From the NCBI GenBank assembly GCA_937863995.1, contig CALMIK010000030.1, forward strand, positions 1-54,101: a stretch of DNA of 54,101 bases, given 5' to 3'. Below, piece by piece: positions 7,049-15,846 of this stretch (its first letter is position 1; each line of letters opens with the position of its first letter). The notes beneath the pieces are model-generated. The model was not told the DNA's origin and ran no database searches. It was given only the letters and a program-made list of their open reading frames with translations. The stretch is from an uncultured Chelatococcus sp. GTDB lineage: Bacteria > Pseudomonadota > Alphaproteobacteria > Rhizobiales > Beijerinckiaceae. Both the position numbers and the translations under genes were made by a program.

Positions 7049-8857
7049 TTAAGACCGCACCAGCACGTATTCGCCAGGCGCATCGGCGACGGGCTTGAAC
7101 TTGCCCTTCGCGGGATCGCGGGCGGGGACGCGCGCCGGCGCCTGCGCCTCGAGCCAGCCGAACCAGTCCGGCCACCACGATCCTGCATGCTCGTTCGCGC
7201 CAGAAAGCCATCCGTCCAGGCTGCCGTAAAGCGGCTGGTCCGATGTCCAGTACTGGTACTTGCCTTTCGCCGGCGGGTTGACGACGCCCGCGATATGCCC
7301 CGACCCTGACAGCACGAACCGAACCGGACCGCCGAGGAGCTTCGCGCCGATGAACACCGATTCGGCCGGGGCGATGTGGTCCTCGCGTGTCGCCAGTTCA
7401 TAGACGGGAATGGTGATCTGCGCCGGGTTGAGCTTGATGCCGCCGATCTTGAGCTCGCCGCGGGCGAAGGTGTTCTCGAGGTAGAACTTGCGCAGGTAAT
7501 AGGAGTGATTCGCGCAGGTCATGCGCGTCGAATCCGAGTTCCAGTGCAGCAGGTCGAAGGGGAAGGGCGACTGCCCCTTCAGATATACGCTGATGATGTA
7601 GGGCCAGATGAGATCGTTCGGGCGCAGCGCGTTGAACGCGCCCGCCATCACGATGCCCTCGAGGTAGCCGTGCTCGGCCATGCGCTCCTCGAGCCGGCTG
7701 AGCTGGTCGTCGTCGATGAACACCTTGAGATCGCCGGCGCGGGTGAAGTCGATCTGCGCCGTGAGCAGGGTCATGCTGTCGATGCGCCGGTCGCCGTTGG
7801 CCTGCAGATAAGCCTGCGTCATCGACAGCAGCGTGCCGCCCACGCAATAGCCAACCGCGGCGAGGCTCTGCTCGCCGGTGGTCTTCAGAACGGCGTCGAC
7901 GGCCTGCAGCAGGCCTTCGCGCATGTAGTCCTCGAAATCCCGCTCGGCGAGCGAGGCGTCGGGGTTGACCCATGACACGCAGAACAGCGTCGCGCCCTGT
8001 TCCACCGTCCATTTGATGAACGATTTCTCGGCGGTGAGATCGAGGATGTAGAACTTGTTGATCCACGGCGGCACCAGCAGCACGGGGCGCTTCAGCACCT
8101 GCGGCGTGGTGGGCGAATACTGGATCAACTCGAACAGCTCGTTGCGGAACACGACCTTGCCCGGCGTCGTGGCGAGGTCGACGCCGACCTTGTAGGCGTC
8201 CGGCGGCGTCTGGCGGATCTTGAGTTCGCCGTTGCCGGCGGCGATGTCCTCGGCCAGCATGCGCATGCCGCGCACGAGGTTGGCGCCGTTTTCCTTGATG
8301 GTCTCGCGCAGAACCTCGGGGTTGGTGGCGAGGAAATTGGTGGGGGAGAGCGCGCTCGAAATCTGCTTCACGTAGAAGCGCGCCTTGCGGCGTGTCTCGT
8401 CGTCGAGCCCTTCCGCGCCGTCCACCAGGTTGTCAGCCCAGTGGCTGCTGATGAGATAGACCTGCTTGAGGAAGTCGTAGACCGGATGGTCCTGCCAATC
8501 GTCGGAGCGGAAGCGCTTGTCGCCGGGGCGCGGAATGGCCACCGGCTTGACCTCTTCGCCGTTGAGGCGCTTGAAGGTCGACGCCCACAGGTCGATGAAA
8601 CCATTGGCGAGGTTCATCTGCGCCTCGATCACCTTCTGCGGCGAGGAGATCCAGTGCTCGGCGAGCAATCCGAGCGTGCGCACCATGTCCGAGATGTCGG
8701 CCGGCCCCTTGGGCGGCGCGCGCCCGGTCTCGATGGGCTTCAGGAAAGCGGCGGTCGCTCTGCCGGTCTCCTCGACGAGCTTGGCCATGTTGTGCGATAA
8801 CACCTCCAGATCTGGGATCGGAAAGTCGGACTGAGGGTTTGCACCTTTACTGGACAT
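7049..8857 (-). CDS. phaC: class I poly(3-hydroxyalkanoate) synthase
   Basis: This enzyme polymerises (R)-3-hydroxyacyl-CoA into PHA on granules. The product of 602 aa matches class I PhaC. The N-terminal PhaC domain covers roughly residues 60-260 and an alpha/beta-hydrolase domain follows. The lipase-like box GYCVGG gives Cys338, with Asp493 (REDHI) and His521 (GSGHIAG) completing the triad by analogy with the family. I chose the ATG at 8857 because AGGAAG lies about 9 nt upstream; the frame is open further upstream without motifs. The gene is divergent from the lipoprotein and aminotransferase genes. No other pha gene is in the window. Confidence 0.95.
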   Translation of the reverse strand: MSSKGANPQSDFPIPDLEVLSHNMAKLVEETGRATAAFLKPIETGRAPPKGPADISDMVRTLGLLAEHWISSPQKVIEAQMNLANGFIDLWASTFKRLNGEEVKPVAIPRPGDKRFRSDDWQDHPVYDFLKQVYLISSHWADNLVDGAEGLDDETRRKARFYVKQISSALSPTNFLATNPEVLRETIKENGANLVRGMRMLAEDIAAGNGELKIRQTPPDAYKVGVDLATTPGKVVFRNELFELIQYSPTTPQVLKRPVLLVPPWINKFYILDLTAEKSFIKWTVEQGATLFCVSWVNPDASLAERDFEDYMREGLLQAVDAVLKTTGEQSLAAVGYCVGGTLLSMTQAYLQANGDRRIDSMTLLTAQIDFTRAGDLKVFIDDDQLSRLEERMAEHGYLEGIVMAGAFNALRPNDLIWPYIISVYLKGQSPFPFDLLHWNSDSTRMTCANHSYYLRKFYLENTFARGELKIGGIKLNPAQITIPVYELATREDHIAPAESVFIGAKLLGGPVRFVLSGSGHIAGVVNPPAKGKYQYWTSDQPLYGSLDGWLSGANEHAGSWWPDWFGWLEAQAPARVPARDPAKGKFKPVADAPGEYVLVRS

Positions 8858-9079
8858 ACTGTTCGCTTCCTCGTCGAGACCTGGGCCATCCGCCATCCCT
8901 GGGGGGCGGGGACCTTGCCGCCCCGGCCAGTCAGGATTTATAGGACATGGGCCGCCGTTTGGAACACAAGCCTTCTTAAGCCTTCCCGCAGGACATAAGC
9001 CTTTATTGTCCCTGTTACGATGACCCACGCGCAACGCTTACCATGAAAGTTGCCGGATTTGACACGAAAGTCACCACCC

Positions 9080-9439
9080 ATGATCGACATACTGCGTCCA
9101 TCGCCGCGTGCGGCGGTCCTGCTGCTCGCCGCTCTGGGTCTGGCGGGCTGCGCCGCGGGCGGCCCGGTGCACGGCGTCGCCAAGGCAACGGGCTTCGCCA
9201 CCGATGCGCCCGAGGCCGCCGATTTCGTGCAGACGAGCCGCGCCGAACAGCTCAACTACCGCCCGGTCGGCGTCAAAGCCCCGGATCGCGGCCACGCTCC
9301 CCTGAAGGAGGGGGAAATCGAGGCGCTGAAGGCCGAGCTCGACGCGAAACGCGCCCGCAACGAGAGCGAGGCGGCCACGGCCCGCGCGCTCGGCAACACG
9401 CCGATGGCCCAGCCGCCGGTGATTCCGCCGCTGCAGTAA
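9080..9439 (+). CDS. small predicted lipoprotein
   Basis: The product is 119 aa with a lipoprotein signal: a basic start, a hydrophobic stretch AVLLLAALG and the lipobox LAGC. The mature part has no recognised domain. Its middle is charged and helix-prone (EGEIEALKAELDAKRARNES) and it ends Pro-rich. The ATG at 9080 places the signal peptide correctly; an upstream ATG (9050) would add ten residues before it. It is divergent from phaC. Function unknown. Confidence 0.75.
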   Translation: MIDILRPSPRAAVLLLAALGLAGCAAGGPVHGVAKATGFATDAPEAADFVQTSRAEQLNYRPVGVKAPDRGHAPLKEGEIEALKAELDAKRARNESEAATARALGNTPMAQPPVIPPLQ

Positions 9440-9860
9440 GCATCTGCGAGACGAAGCGCGACAGGGGCGTTTGCCGCATGCGGGGCGGCCAGCGGCCGCG
9501 CTCCTTCGATCGTCGCCCGTTTGAAAACCATCCGCTCGCGGCCCGGGGAGGGCGGTGCGGCTCGGAAAAATATTTCAAGAAAATATTTAAACAAACCGGC
9601 GCCGGTGATAAACATTCCCTTTACGGCTGCGGGCGCACATTGAACGGGCGCGACGGCGACCAGGCGGTTTTTTGCACACGCCTGACGCGCCGATGCGCCC
9701 TCTACCCGTAACGTTTCCATTGCCGCCGAATTTGGGGGCCACCGATTTTGGGGGGCGCCGACTTTGGGCAGCCGATTTCGGACCGCCGATTTTGCGCGTC
9801 GGCCCGATCAACCCCGGATAACCACGTCACCGCATACAACCCTTACACCGGATATAACCC
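9440..9860. other. 421-nt gap upstream of the aminotransferase gene
   Basis: The gap contains two AAATATTT blocks (9568-9575 and 9581-9588) in an otherwise GC-rich context. These are a plausible promoter region for the aminotransferase-hom-glpX genes. It also contains a degenerate tandem repeat (9726-9800, listed separately). No convincing gene was seen. Confidence 0.5.
9726..9800 (+). repeat. degenerate tandem repeat, five CCGATTTTGGGG-like units
   Basis: Units starting with CCGA occur at 9726, 9742, 9758, 9772 and 9786. They read roughly CCGA(A/T/C)TTTGGGG, with periods of 16, 16, 14 and 14 nt. The array lies 60-135 nt upstream of the aminotransferase start. It is non-coding. It could be a slipped-strand repeat, a protein-binding array or part of the 5' leader. 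Confidence 0.55.
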
Positions 9861-11078
9861 ATGAGCGAATTTCACCGTATCAAGCGCCTTCCCCCTTATG
9901 TGTTCGAGCAGGTCAACCGCGCCAAGGCCGCCGCTCGAGCCCGGGGCGCCGATATCGTTGATCTCGGCATGGGTAATCCCGATCTGCCCGCGCCGGCGCA
10001 CGTCATCGAAAAGCTCGTGGAAACCGTGGGCAAGCCGCGCACCGACCGCTATTCCGCCTCGCGCGGCATTCCGGGCCTGCGCCGCGCCCAGGCCGCGTAC
10101 TACGAGCGGCGCTTCGGCGTGACGCTGAACCCCGACACGCAGGTGGTGGCGACGCTCGGCTCCAAGGAAGGCTTCGCCAACATGGCGCAGGCCATCACGG
10201 CGCCGGGCGACGTGGTGCTCGTTCCCAACCCGAGCTACCCGATCCACGCGTTCGGCTTCCTCATGGCGGGCGGCGTCATCCGCTCCGTGCCGGCCGAGCC
10301 GACGCCGGCGTTCTTCCCGGCGCTGGAGCGGGCGGTCGCGCATTCCATTCCCAAGCCCATCGCGCTCGTGGTCTGCTATCCGTCCAACCCGACGGCCTAT
10401 GTCGCCTCGCTCGATTTCTATCGCGACCTCGTGGCATTCGCGAAGAAGCACGAGCTGATCCTGCTGTCCGATCTCGCCTATGCCGAAGTCTATTTCAACG
10501 GCGAGCCGCCGCCCTCCGTGCTGCAGGTGCCGGGCGCGATCGACGTCACGGTCGAGTTCACGTCGATGTCGAAGACCTACTCGATGGCCGGCTGGCGCAT
10601 CGGGTTCGCTGTCGGCAACGAGCGGCTGATCGCGGCGCTGGGACGGGTGAAGTCCTACCTCGACTACGGCGCGTTCACGCCGATTCAGGTGGCGGCGACG
10701 GCGGCGCTCAACGGCCCCGACGACTGCATCGACGAGATGCGCGCCGTCTACAGGCACCGCCGCGACGTGCTGATCGATTCGTTCGGCCGGGCCGGCTGGG
10801 AGATTCCGGTGCCGAGTGCGTCGATGTTCGCTTGGGTGAAAATTCCCGAGCCGTTCCGTGCGCTGGGCAGCCTGGAATTCTCCAAGCTTCTGGTCGAAAA
10901 GGCTGAGCTTGCAGTCGCTCCCGGCATCGGCTTCGGCGAGCACGGGGACGAGTACGTGCGCATCGCCGTGGTCGAGAACGAGCAACGAATCAGGCAGGCG
11001 GCGCGCAATTTGCGACGTTTTCTTGAAACCGCCGAGAAAACGTTGCACAACGTGGTTCCGCTCGCAGCGCATCGCTGA
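9861..11078 (+). CDS. PLP-dependent class I/II aminotransferase (AlaC/DapL-like)
   Basis: The product is a 405-aa fold-type I aminotransferase. The conserved NPDLP, NPSYPIHAFG, CYPSNPT and SDLAYAEVYF segments are present, and SMSKTYSMAGWRIGF contains the PLP-binding Lys238. Its position directly upstream of hom suggests amino-acid biosynthesis. Such genes are often annotated as LL-diaminopimelate aminotransferase or as an alanine-forming aminotransferase; the sequence alone does not settle the substrate. The ATG at 9861 is followed by a normal N-terminus with no targeting signal. Confidence 0.85.
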   Translation: MSEFHRIKRLPPYVFEQVNRAKAAARARGADIVDLGMGNPDLPAPAHVIEKLVETVGKPRTDRYSASRGIPGLRRAQAAYYERRFGVTLNPDTQVVATLGSKEGFANMAQAITAPGDVVLVPNPSYPIHAFGFLMAGGVIRSVPAEPTPAFFPALERAVAHSIPKPIALVVCYPSNPTAYVASLDFYRDLVAFAKKHELILLSDLAYAEVYFNGEPPPSVLQVPGAIDVTVEFTSMSKTYSMAGWRIGFAVGNERLIAALGRVKSYLDYGAFTPIQVAATAALNGPDDCIDEMRAVYRHRRDVLIDSFGRAGWEIPVPSASMFAWVKIPEPFRALGSLEFSKLLVEKAELAVAPGIGFGEHGDEYVRIAVVENEQRIRQAARNLRRFLETAEKTLHNVVPLAAHR

Positions 11079-11108
11079 GATACTTACTCATTCGCACCCG
11101 GTTCTGAT

Positions 11109-12431
11109 ATGGCGCAAGTTTTACGGGTCGGCATCGCCGGCCTCGGTACGGTCGGCGCATCCGTCGTCCGCCTTCTTGATTCGCAGCGCGACGCCCTGGC
11201 TCTCCGCACGGGGCGGCGCATCGAGATTACCGCGGTCAGCGCCCGCGACAGGACGCGCGACCGCGGCGTCGATCTCACCGGTGTCGAATGGTACGAGGAC
11301 CCGGTCGCGCTGGCGCGCTCGCCCGGCATCGACCTCTTCGTCGAATTGATCGGTGGCGAGAACGGCACCGCCAAGGCGGCGGTGGAAGCCGCTCTTGCCT
11401 CCGGCAAATCGGTGGTGACGGCCAACAAGGCGCTCATCGCCTACCATGGCCGCCAGCTCGCCGCGCTCGCCGAGGAAAACGGCGTGGCGCTTGCCTTCGA
11501 GGCCTCCGTCGCGGGCGGCATCCCGGTCATCAAGACGGTGAAGGAAGGGCTGGCCGGCAACAGCGTTTCGCGCATCTACGGCATCCTCAACGGCACCTGC
11601 AACTACATCCTGACCCGCATGGAGCGCGAGGGTGATTCGTTCTCGAAATGCCTGAAGCAGGCCCAGAAACTGGGTTATGCCGAGGCCGATCCCACGTTCG
11701 ACATCGGCGGGCATGACACCGCGCACAAGCTCACCATCCTCGCGGCGCTCGCGTTCGGGGTGGATGTCAACATCGGCGCGGTTTACGTCGAGGGCATCGA
11801 GACCATCGACGCCATCGACATCCGCATGGCGCGCAAGCTCGGCTACCGCATCAAGCTGCTCGGCGTGGCGGAGCGGTCCGATTCCGGCATCGAGCAGCGC
11901 GTGCATCCCACCATGGTGCCGTCCGATTCGCCCATCGCCCGCGTGATGGGTGTCACGAACGCCGTCACCATCCAGGGCGACGCCGTGGGCGAGCTGACGC
12001 TTTCCGGCCCCGGCGCCGGCGGCGACGCGACCGCCTCCGCCGTGCTTGCCGACATCGCAGACGTGGCGCGCGGCGTCGTAAGCCCGCCGTTCGGCAGCCC
12101 TGTCGCCACGCTCGGGCGCGCGATTCAGGAGCCGATCAAGCGCCACGAGGGCGGCTACTACATCCGCCTGACCGTCGCCGACAAGCCGGGCGCCGCCGCA
12201 TCCATCGTCACGAGCTTCGCCGATCTGGAGATCTCGCTGGAGAGCATCATCCAGAACCGTTCCGAGAGCGCCGCCCAGCTCGACCCCGCCGGGCGCTCGG
12301 GCGCGCCGGTGCCGGTGGTGGTGATTACCTATGCCACCACCGAGGCCGCCGTCCGAAAGGCGGTTGATAAGGTGATTGCGGAGGGTTATGTCGTCGAAAA
12401 GCCACAGGTCATCCGTATCGAACGCGAGTAG
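11109..12431 (+). CDS. hom: homoserine dehydrogenase
   Basis: This enzyme reduces aspartate semialdehyde to homoserine with NAD(P)H, the branch point to threonine and methionine. The 440-aa product has an N-terminal nucleotide-binding motif GIAGLGTVGASVV. VVTANKALIAYHG and the catalytic-region segment GGIPVIKTVKEGLAGN, followed by GILNGTCNYILT, come next. A C-terminal ACT domain (about residues 350-440, from YYIRLTVADKPGA) predicts allosteric feedback, usually by threonine. It lies 30 nt after the aminotransferase and 81 nt before glpX. Confidence 0.95.
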   Translation: MAQVLRVGIAGLGTVGASVVRLLDSQRDALALRTGRRIEITAVSARDRTRDRGVDLTGVEWYEDPVALARSPGIDLFVELIGGENGTAKAAVEAALASGKSVVTANKALIAYHGRQLAALAEENGVALAFEASVAGGIPVIKTVKEGLAGNSVSRIYGILNGTCNYILTRMEREGDSFSKCLKQAQKLGYAEADPTFDIGGHDTAHKLTILAALAFGVDVNIGAVYVEGIETIDAIDIRMARKLGYRIKLLGVAERSDSGIEQRVHPTMVPSDSPIARVMGVTNAVTIQGDAVGELTLSGPGAGGDATASAVLADIADVARGVVSPPFGSPVATLGRAIQEPIKRHEGGYYIRLTVADKPGAAASIVTSFADLEISLESIIQNRSESAAQLDPAGRSGAPVPVVVITYATTEAAVRKAVDKVIAEGYVVEKPQVIRIERE

Positions 12432-12512
12432 CGCGTCGCTGCGACCGGCCCGTGCCATCGACCATGCCGGCGTCGCTGACGCCGGATGCAATCTCTCAGG
12501 AGCGATTTTCTC

Positions 12513-13511
12513 ATGTCCAACGAAGGCGGATTGAAAGCCAGCCACTACATCGACCGCATTCTGACGCTGGAGCTGGTCCGTGTGACCGAGCGGGCTGCCG
12601 TGTCGGCCGCGCGTCTCAGGGGCAAGGGAGATGAGAAGGCCGCCGACCAGGCCGCCGTGGACGCCATGCGCCGCGAGCTCAACCGCCTCTCGATCGACGG
12701 CACCGTCGTCATCGGCGAGGGCGAGCGCGACGAGGCGCCGATGCTGTTCATCGGCGAGACGGTCGGCAACAAGAGCGGCCCCAAGGTCGACATCGCCGTC
12801 GACCCGCTCGAGGGCACCACGCTGTGCGCCAAGGACATGCCGGGCTCCATCGCCGTGATGGCCATGGCGGAGGGCGACTCGCTGCTCTACGCCCCTGACG
12901 TCTACATGGAAAAGATCGCCATCGGCCCCGGCTATCCCGAGGGCACCATCGATCTCGACGCAACGCCCGAGCAGAACATCGAGTCGCTGGCCAAGGCCAA
13001 GGGCGTCAAGCCCTCCGAGATCACGGCCCTGATCCTCGACCGCCCGCGGCACGCCGACATCATCGCCGCCGTGCGCCGCACCGGCGCCGCCGTGCGCCTC
13101 ATCACCGACGGCGACGTGGCCGGCGTCATCTTCACGGCTTCGCCCGGCGAAACCGGCGTGGACATCTACATCGGCACCGGCGGCGCGCCCGAGGGTGTGC
13201 TCGCTGCTGCTGCGCTGCGCTGCGTCGGCGGCCAGATGCAGACGCGTCTCGTGCTCGACACGCCCGAGAAGCGCGAGCGCGCGCGGGCCATGGGCATCAC
13301 CGATCCGGCCCGCAAGTACTCCATCGAGGAGCTTGCGGCGGGGGACGTTGTCGTGTCCGCCACGGGGGTGACGGATGGCGCGCTGCTGTCTGGCGTGCGC
13401 TTCGGCCAGGACGTCATCGAGACCGAGACCATCGTCTACCGCTCGGCCACTGGCACGGCCCGCCGCATCCGCGCCGAGCACCGCGATTTCTCGAAGTTCT
13501 ACCTCGACTGA
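12513..13511 (+). CDS. glpX: class II fructose-1,6-bisphosphatase
   Basis: This enzyme hydrolyses fructose-1,6-bisphosphate in gluconeogenesis, and often also sedoheptulose-1,7-bisphosphate. The 332-aa product has the GlpX motifs IGEGERDEAPML, the metal and phosphate motif DPLEGTT, and DRPRH. The ATG at 12513 (MSNEGG) has GGAG 10 nt upstream and fits the family N-terminus; an upstream ATG (12486) is less likely. It is co-directional with hom. Confidence 0.95.
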   Translation: MSNEGGLKASHYIDRILTLELVRVTERAAVSAARLRGKGDEKAADQAAVDAMRRELNRLSIDGTVVIGEGERDEAPMLFIGETVGNKSGPKVDIAVDPLEGTTLCAKDMPGSIAVMAMAEGDSLLYAPDVYMEKIAIGPGYPEGTIDLDATPEQNIESLAKAKGVKPSEITALILDRPRHADIIAAVRRTGAAVRLITDGDVAGVIFTASPGETGVDIYIGTGGAPEGVLAAAALRCVGGQMQTRLVLDTPEKRERARAMGITDPARKYSIEELAAGDVVVSATGVTDGALLSGVRFGQDVIETETIVYRSATGTARRIRAEHRDFSKFYLD

Positions 13512-13643
13512 TCGATCGCCGTGGACACCGCCGCCACCGGGGTTGTCTGCACCCGGGGCGGCGCCTAGAGTCTTCTGCAACGATGATTGGCGTATGCTTT
13601 CCCCGCCGTGAGAATCGCCGGGGAAAGTTTTTGCGCGAATCCG

Positions 13644-13680
13644 GATCGTATCCCTGTTTCGTTGAAACCGGGATACGATC
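13644..13680. terminator. 11-bp stem hairpin after glpX
   Basis: The arms GATCGTATCCC (13644-13654) and GGGATACGATC (13670-13680) are perfect complements. Inside, after one T/C mismatch, GTTTC-gtt-GAAAC forms a second stem. The T-run that follows is poor (gatttt about 10 nt on), so a Rho-independent terminator is possible but not certain. The inner core resembles the hairpins at 18970-19010 and 45197-45235. Confidence 0.55.
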
Positions 13681-13704
13681 TAACATATTGATTTTGAGTG
13701 AATT

Positions 13705-13738
13705 CTTATCGATTAGATGATCTCATTTAATCGATAAG
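13705..13738. promoter_or_regulatory. 11-bp dyad upstream of recJ
   Basis: CTTATCGATTA (13705-13715) and TAATCGATAAG (13728-13738) are perfect inverted repeats with centres 23 bp apart. A short AGATGATCT palindrome (13715-13723) overlaps the left arm and the spacer. The element lies about 30 nt upstream of the recJ start and is AT-rich, so it is a candidate operator or promoter element for recJ. Confidence 0.45.
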
Positions 13739-13767
13739 CGCTCTAAGGGAACAGGTCGGAGTGGCTT

Positions 13768-15609
13768 TTGGGCCGTTTCGGCGCTGCTCCGGTCGGTCGG
13801 GTTCAGGTGCTGCAAGCCGCTCATTCCGAAACGCGTTATTTCCTGGGCGTGAGTCAATCCGCCCTGGGCCGCGCCTGGCGTGACCGCTGCTCGGACGCCG
13901 AGCGCGCGGCGGCGCTTAATATGGTGCAACTCCACGGTTTGCCCGACATCGTGGCGCGCGTGCTCGCCGCCCGCGGCGTCCTGCCGGACACCGCCGAAAG
14001 CTATCTCGCGCCGCGGCTGCGTGAGCTGATGCCCGATCCCCTCGTGCTCGCCGACATGGAAGCCGCCGTGGCGCGCATCGCCGACGCGGTCGCGCGCTGG
14101 GAAAAGATCGCGATCTTCGGTGACTACGACGTCGACGGCGCCTGTTCGGCGGCGCTTCTCGGCACGTATCTCGACGCCGCCGGCACGCCCTTCATCGTGC
14201 GCATCCCGGACCGGATCGTCGACGGTTACGGCCCCAATGTCGCGGCGATCCGCGAGCTTCACGAGGCGGGGTGCCGCCTGCTGGTCACCGTCGACTGCGG
14301 GGTGGCGAGCTTCGAGCCGCTGGCGGAGGCGGCGCGTCTGGGCATGGACACGGTCGTGCTCGACCACCATCAGGCTGCGGCGGAGTTGCCGCAGGCGGTC
14401 GCCATCGTGAACCCCAACCGGCAGGACGACCTGTCGGGTCTCGGACATCTGTGCGCAGCAGGCGTGGTGTTCATGACGCTGGTCGCGCTACAGCGCGAGC
14501 TGCGCCGGCGCGGTTTCTGGGGCGAGGGCGCCAACATGCCCAACCTGCTCGGCGATCTCGATCTCGTGGCGCTGGCGACGGTGGCGGATGTCGTGCCGCT
14601 CGTCGGACTGAACCGCGCCTTTGTGCAGCAGGGATTGCAGATCATGCGCCAGCGCCGGCGGGCGGGGTTGACGGCGCTGATCGACGCATCGGGCCTTTCC
14701 GGCCCGCCGGAGGCGTGGCATCTGGGCTACTTGCTGGGGCCGCGCATCAACGCGGGGGGGCGCATCGGCAATTCGGCGCTGGGCGCCGGCCTGTTGATGA
14801 CGCATGATGCGGCGGAAGCAACCCGGATCGCGGCCGAACTCAACAGCCTCAACAGCGACCGCCAGGTGGTGGAGCGGCTTGCCGTCGAGGAGGCGGTCAG
14901 CATGGCCGACCGCCAGCTCGGCGAGGGCGATCCGGCGGTGCTCGTCGTCGGCTCGCCGGACTGGCATCCGGGCGTGGTCGGGCTGGTGGCGGCGCGCGTG
15001 CGCGAGCGTTTCAACCGCCCCGCATTTGCCTTCGCCGTCAATGAAACGGGTGGCGCCACGGGTTCCGGGCGCTCGATTCCCGGCGTCGACATCGGCCGCG
15101 CCGTGCGCCGCACGGTGGAGGAGGGTGTCGCGGTCAAGGGCGGCGGCCACGCGATGGCGGCTGGCGTCACGCTCGGTCCCGGCGGCTTGCAGGCTTTCGC
15201 CGAGCGGCTCATCGCCGTTCTGGCCGAGGATGTGGCGCGCGCGGATGCGAGCGAGGCGCTCGGCATCGACGCCGCGCTCACCGCGGCCGGCGCTACGACT
15301 GAACTGGTCGCGAGCATCACGCGCGCAGGGCCGTTCGGATCGGCCAATCCCGAGCCGGTGTTCGCCTTCGGCAGCCACCTGCTGACGGAAGCGACCGTTG
15401 TTGGCGCGAACCACGTCCGCATCCGCCTGCGCGCCGGCGACGGGGCTTCGCTTGGCGGCATGGTTTTCCGCGCGGCTGATCAGCCCTTGGGAAAGGCGCT
15501 GCTGGCGCTCAAGGGGCATCCCGTGCATGCGGCGGGCACGCTGGCGCTCGACAGCTGGGGCGGCCGAACCCAGGTGAGCCTGCGCCTTGTGGATATCTGC
15601 CGTGCCTGA
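13768..15609 (+). CDS. recJ: single-stranded-DNA-specific exonuclease RecJ
   Basis: This is a 5'-3' ssDNA exonuclease of recombination and mismatch repair, in the DHH phosphoesterase superfamily. The 613-aa product has motif I GDYDVDG (118-124), the DHH motif (199-201, in VLDHHQAA), and a DHHA1 domain with GSGRSIPGVDIG and GGGHAMAAG. A C-terminal OB-like region follows. I use the TTG start at 13768, with GGAG 6 nt upstream; no ATG fits before conserved sequence. The tRNA-Glu gene follows. Confidence 0.93.
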   Translation: MGRFGAAPVGRVQVLQAAHSETRYFLGVSQSALGRAWRDRCSDAERAAALNMVQLHGLPDIVARVLAARGVLPDTAESYLAPRLRELMPDPLVLADMEAAVARIADAVARWEKIAIFGDYDVDGACSAALLGTYLDAAGTPFIVRIPDRIVDGYGPNVAAIRELHEAGCRLLVTVDCGVASFEPLAEAARLGMDTVVLDHHQAAAELPQAVAIVNPNRQDDLSGLGHLCAAGVVFMTLVALQRELRRRGFWGEGANMPNLLGDLDLVALATVADVVPLVGLNRAFVQQGLQIMRQRRRAGLTALIDASGLSGPPEAWHLGYLLGPRINAGGRIGNSALGAGLLMTHDAAEATRIAAELNSLNSDRQVVERLAVEEAVSMADRQLGEGDPAVLVVGSPDWHPGVVGLVAARVRERFNRPAFAFAVNETGGATGSGRSIPGVDIGRAVRRTVEEGVAVKGGGHAMAAGVTLGPGGLQAFAERLIAVLAEDVARADASEALGIDAALTAAGATTELVASITRAGPFGSANPEPVFAFGSHLLTEATVVGANHVRIRLRAGDGASLGGMVFRAADQPLGKALLALKGHPVHAAGTLALDSWGGRTQVSLRLVDICRA

Positions 15610-15653
15610 CGGAATTCCTATATGTGGAAAACCTGTAAAATTAAAAACCCCTC

Positions 15654-15682
15654 TTGCAGGGCGCGGCGAACCTCTCTATACG
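15654..15682 (+). promoter_or_regulatory. sigma70-type promoter of tRNA-Glu
   Basis: TTGCAG (15654-15659) and TATACG (15677-15682) are separated by exactly 17 nt and end 27 nt before the tRNA 5' end. This is a good housekeeping promoter match in an otherwise GC-rich gap. Confidence 0.6.
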
Positions 15683-15709
15683 TCACGCCACTCACCGGCA
15701 ACGGTTGCT

Positions 15710-15785
15710 GCGCCCATCGTCTAGCGGTCTAGGACGTCGCCCTTTCACGGCGAAAACAGGGGTTCGATTCCCCTTGGGCGCGCCA
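15710..15785 (+). tRNA. tRNA-Glu (anticodon TTC)
   Basis: This is a 76-nt cloverleaf. The acceptor stem GCGCCCA pairs with TGGGCGC (15775-15781), followed by discriminator G and an encoded CCA (15783-15785). The anticodon stem TCGCC/GGCGA encloses loop CTTTCAC with anticodon TTC at 15744-15746. The T-arm contains GGTTCGATTCC. It lies between recJ and the convergent transglutaminase gene. Confidence 0.97.
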
Positions 15786-15846
15786 TTTTGCGTGTTTGCG
15801 CATTTTGTGTCGGCTTTTAACGTACCCCCTTCTTCAAAGTTGCTTC

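Noticed and set aside
11121..13580. Very long open frame (819 codons) on the minus strand across hom and glpX
   Set aside because: It is fully antisense to two well-supported genes. Its translation is Arg-, His-, Asp- and Gly-rich, the usual artefact of high-GC third-position bias.
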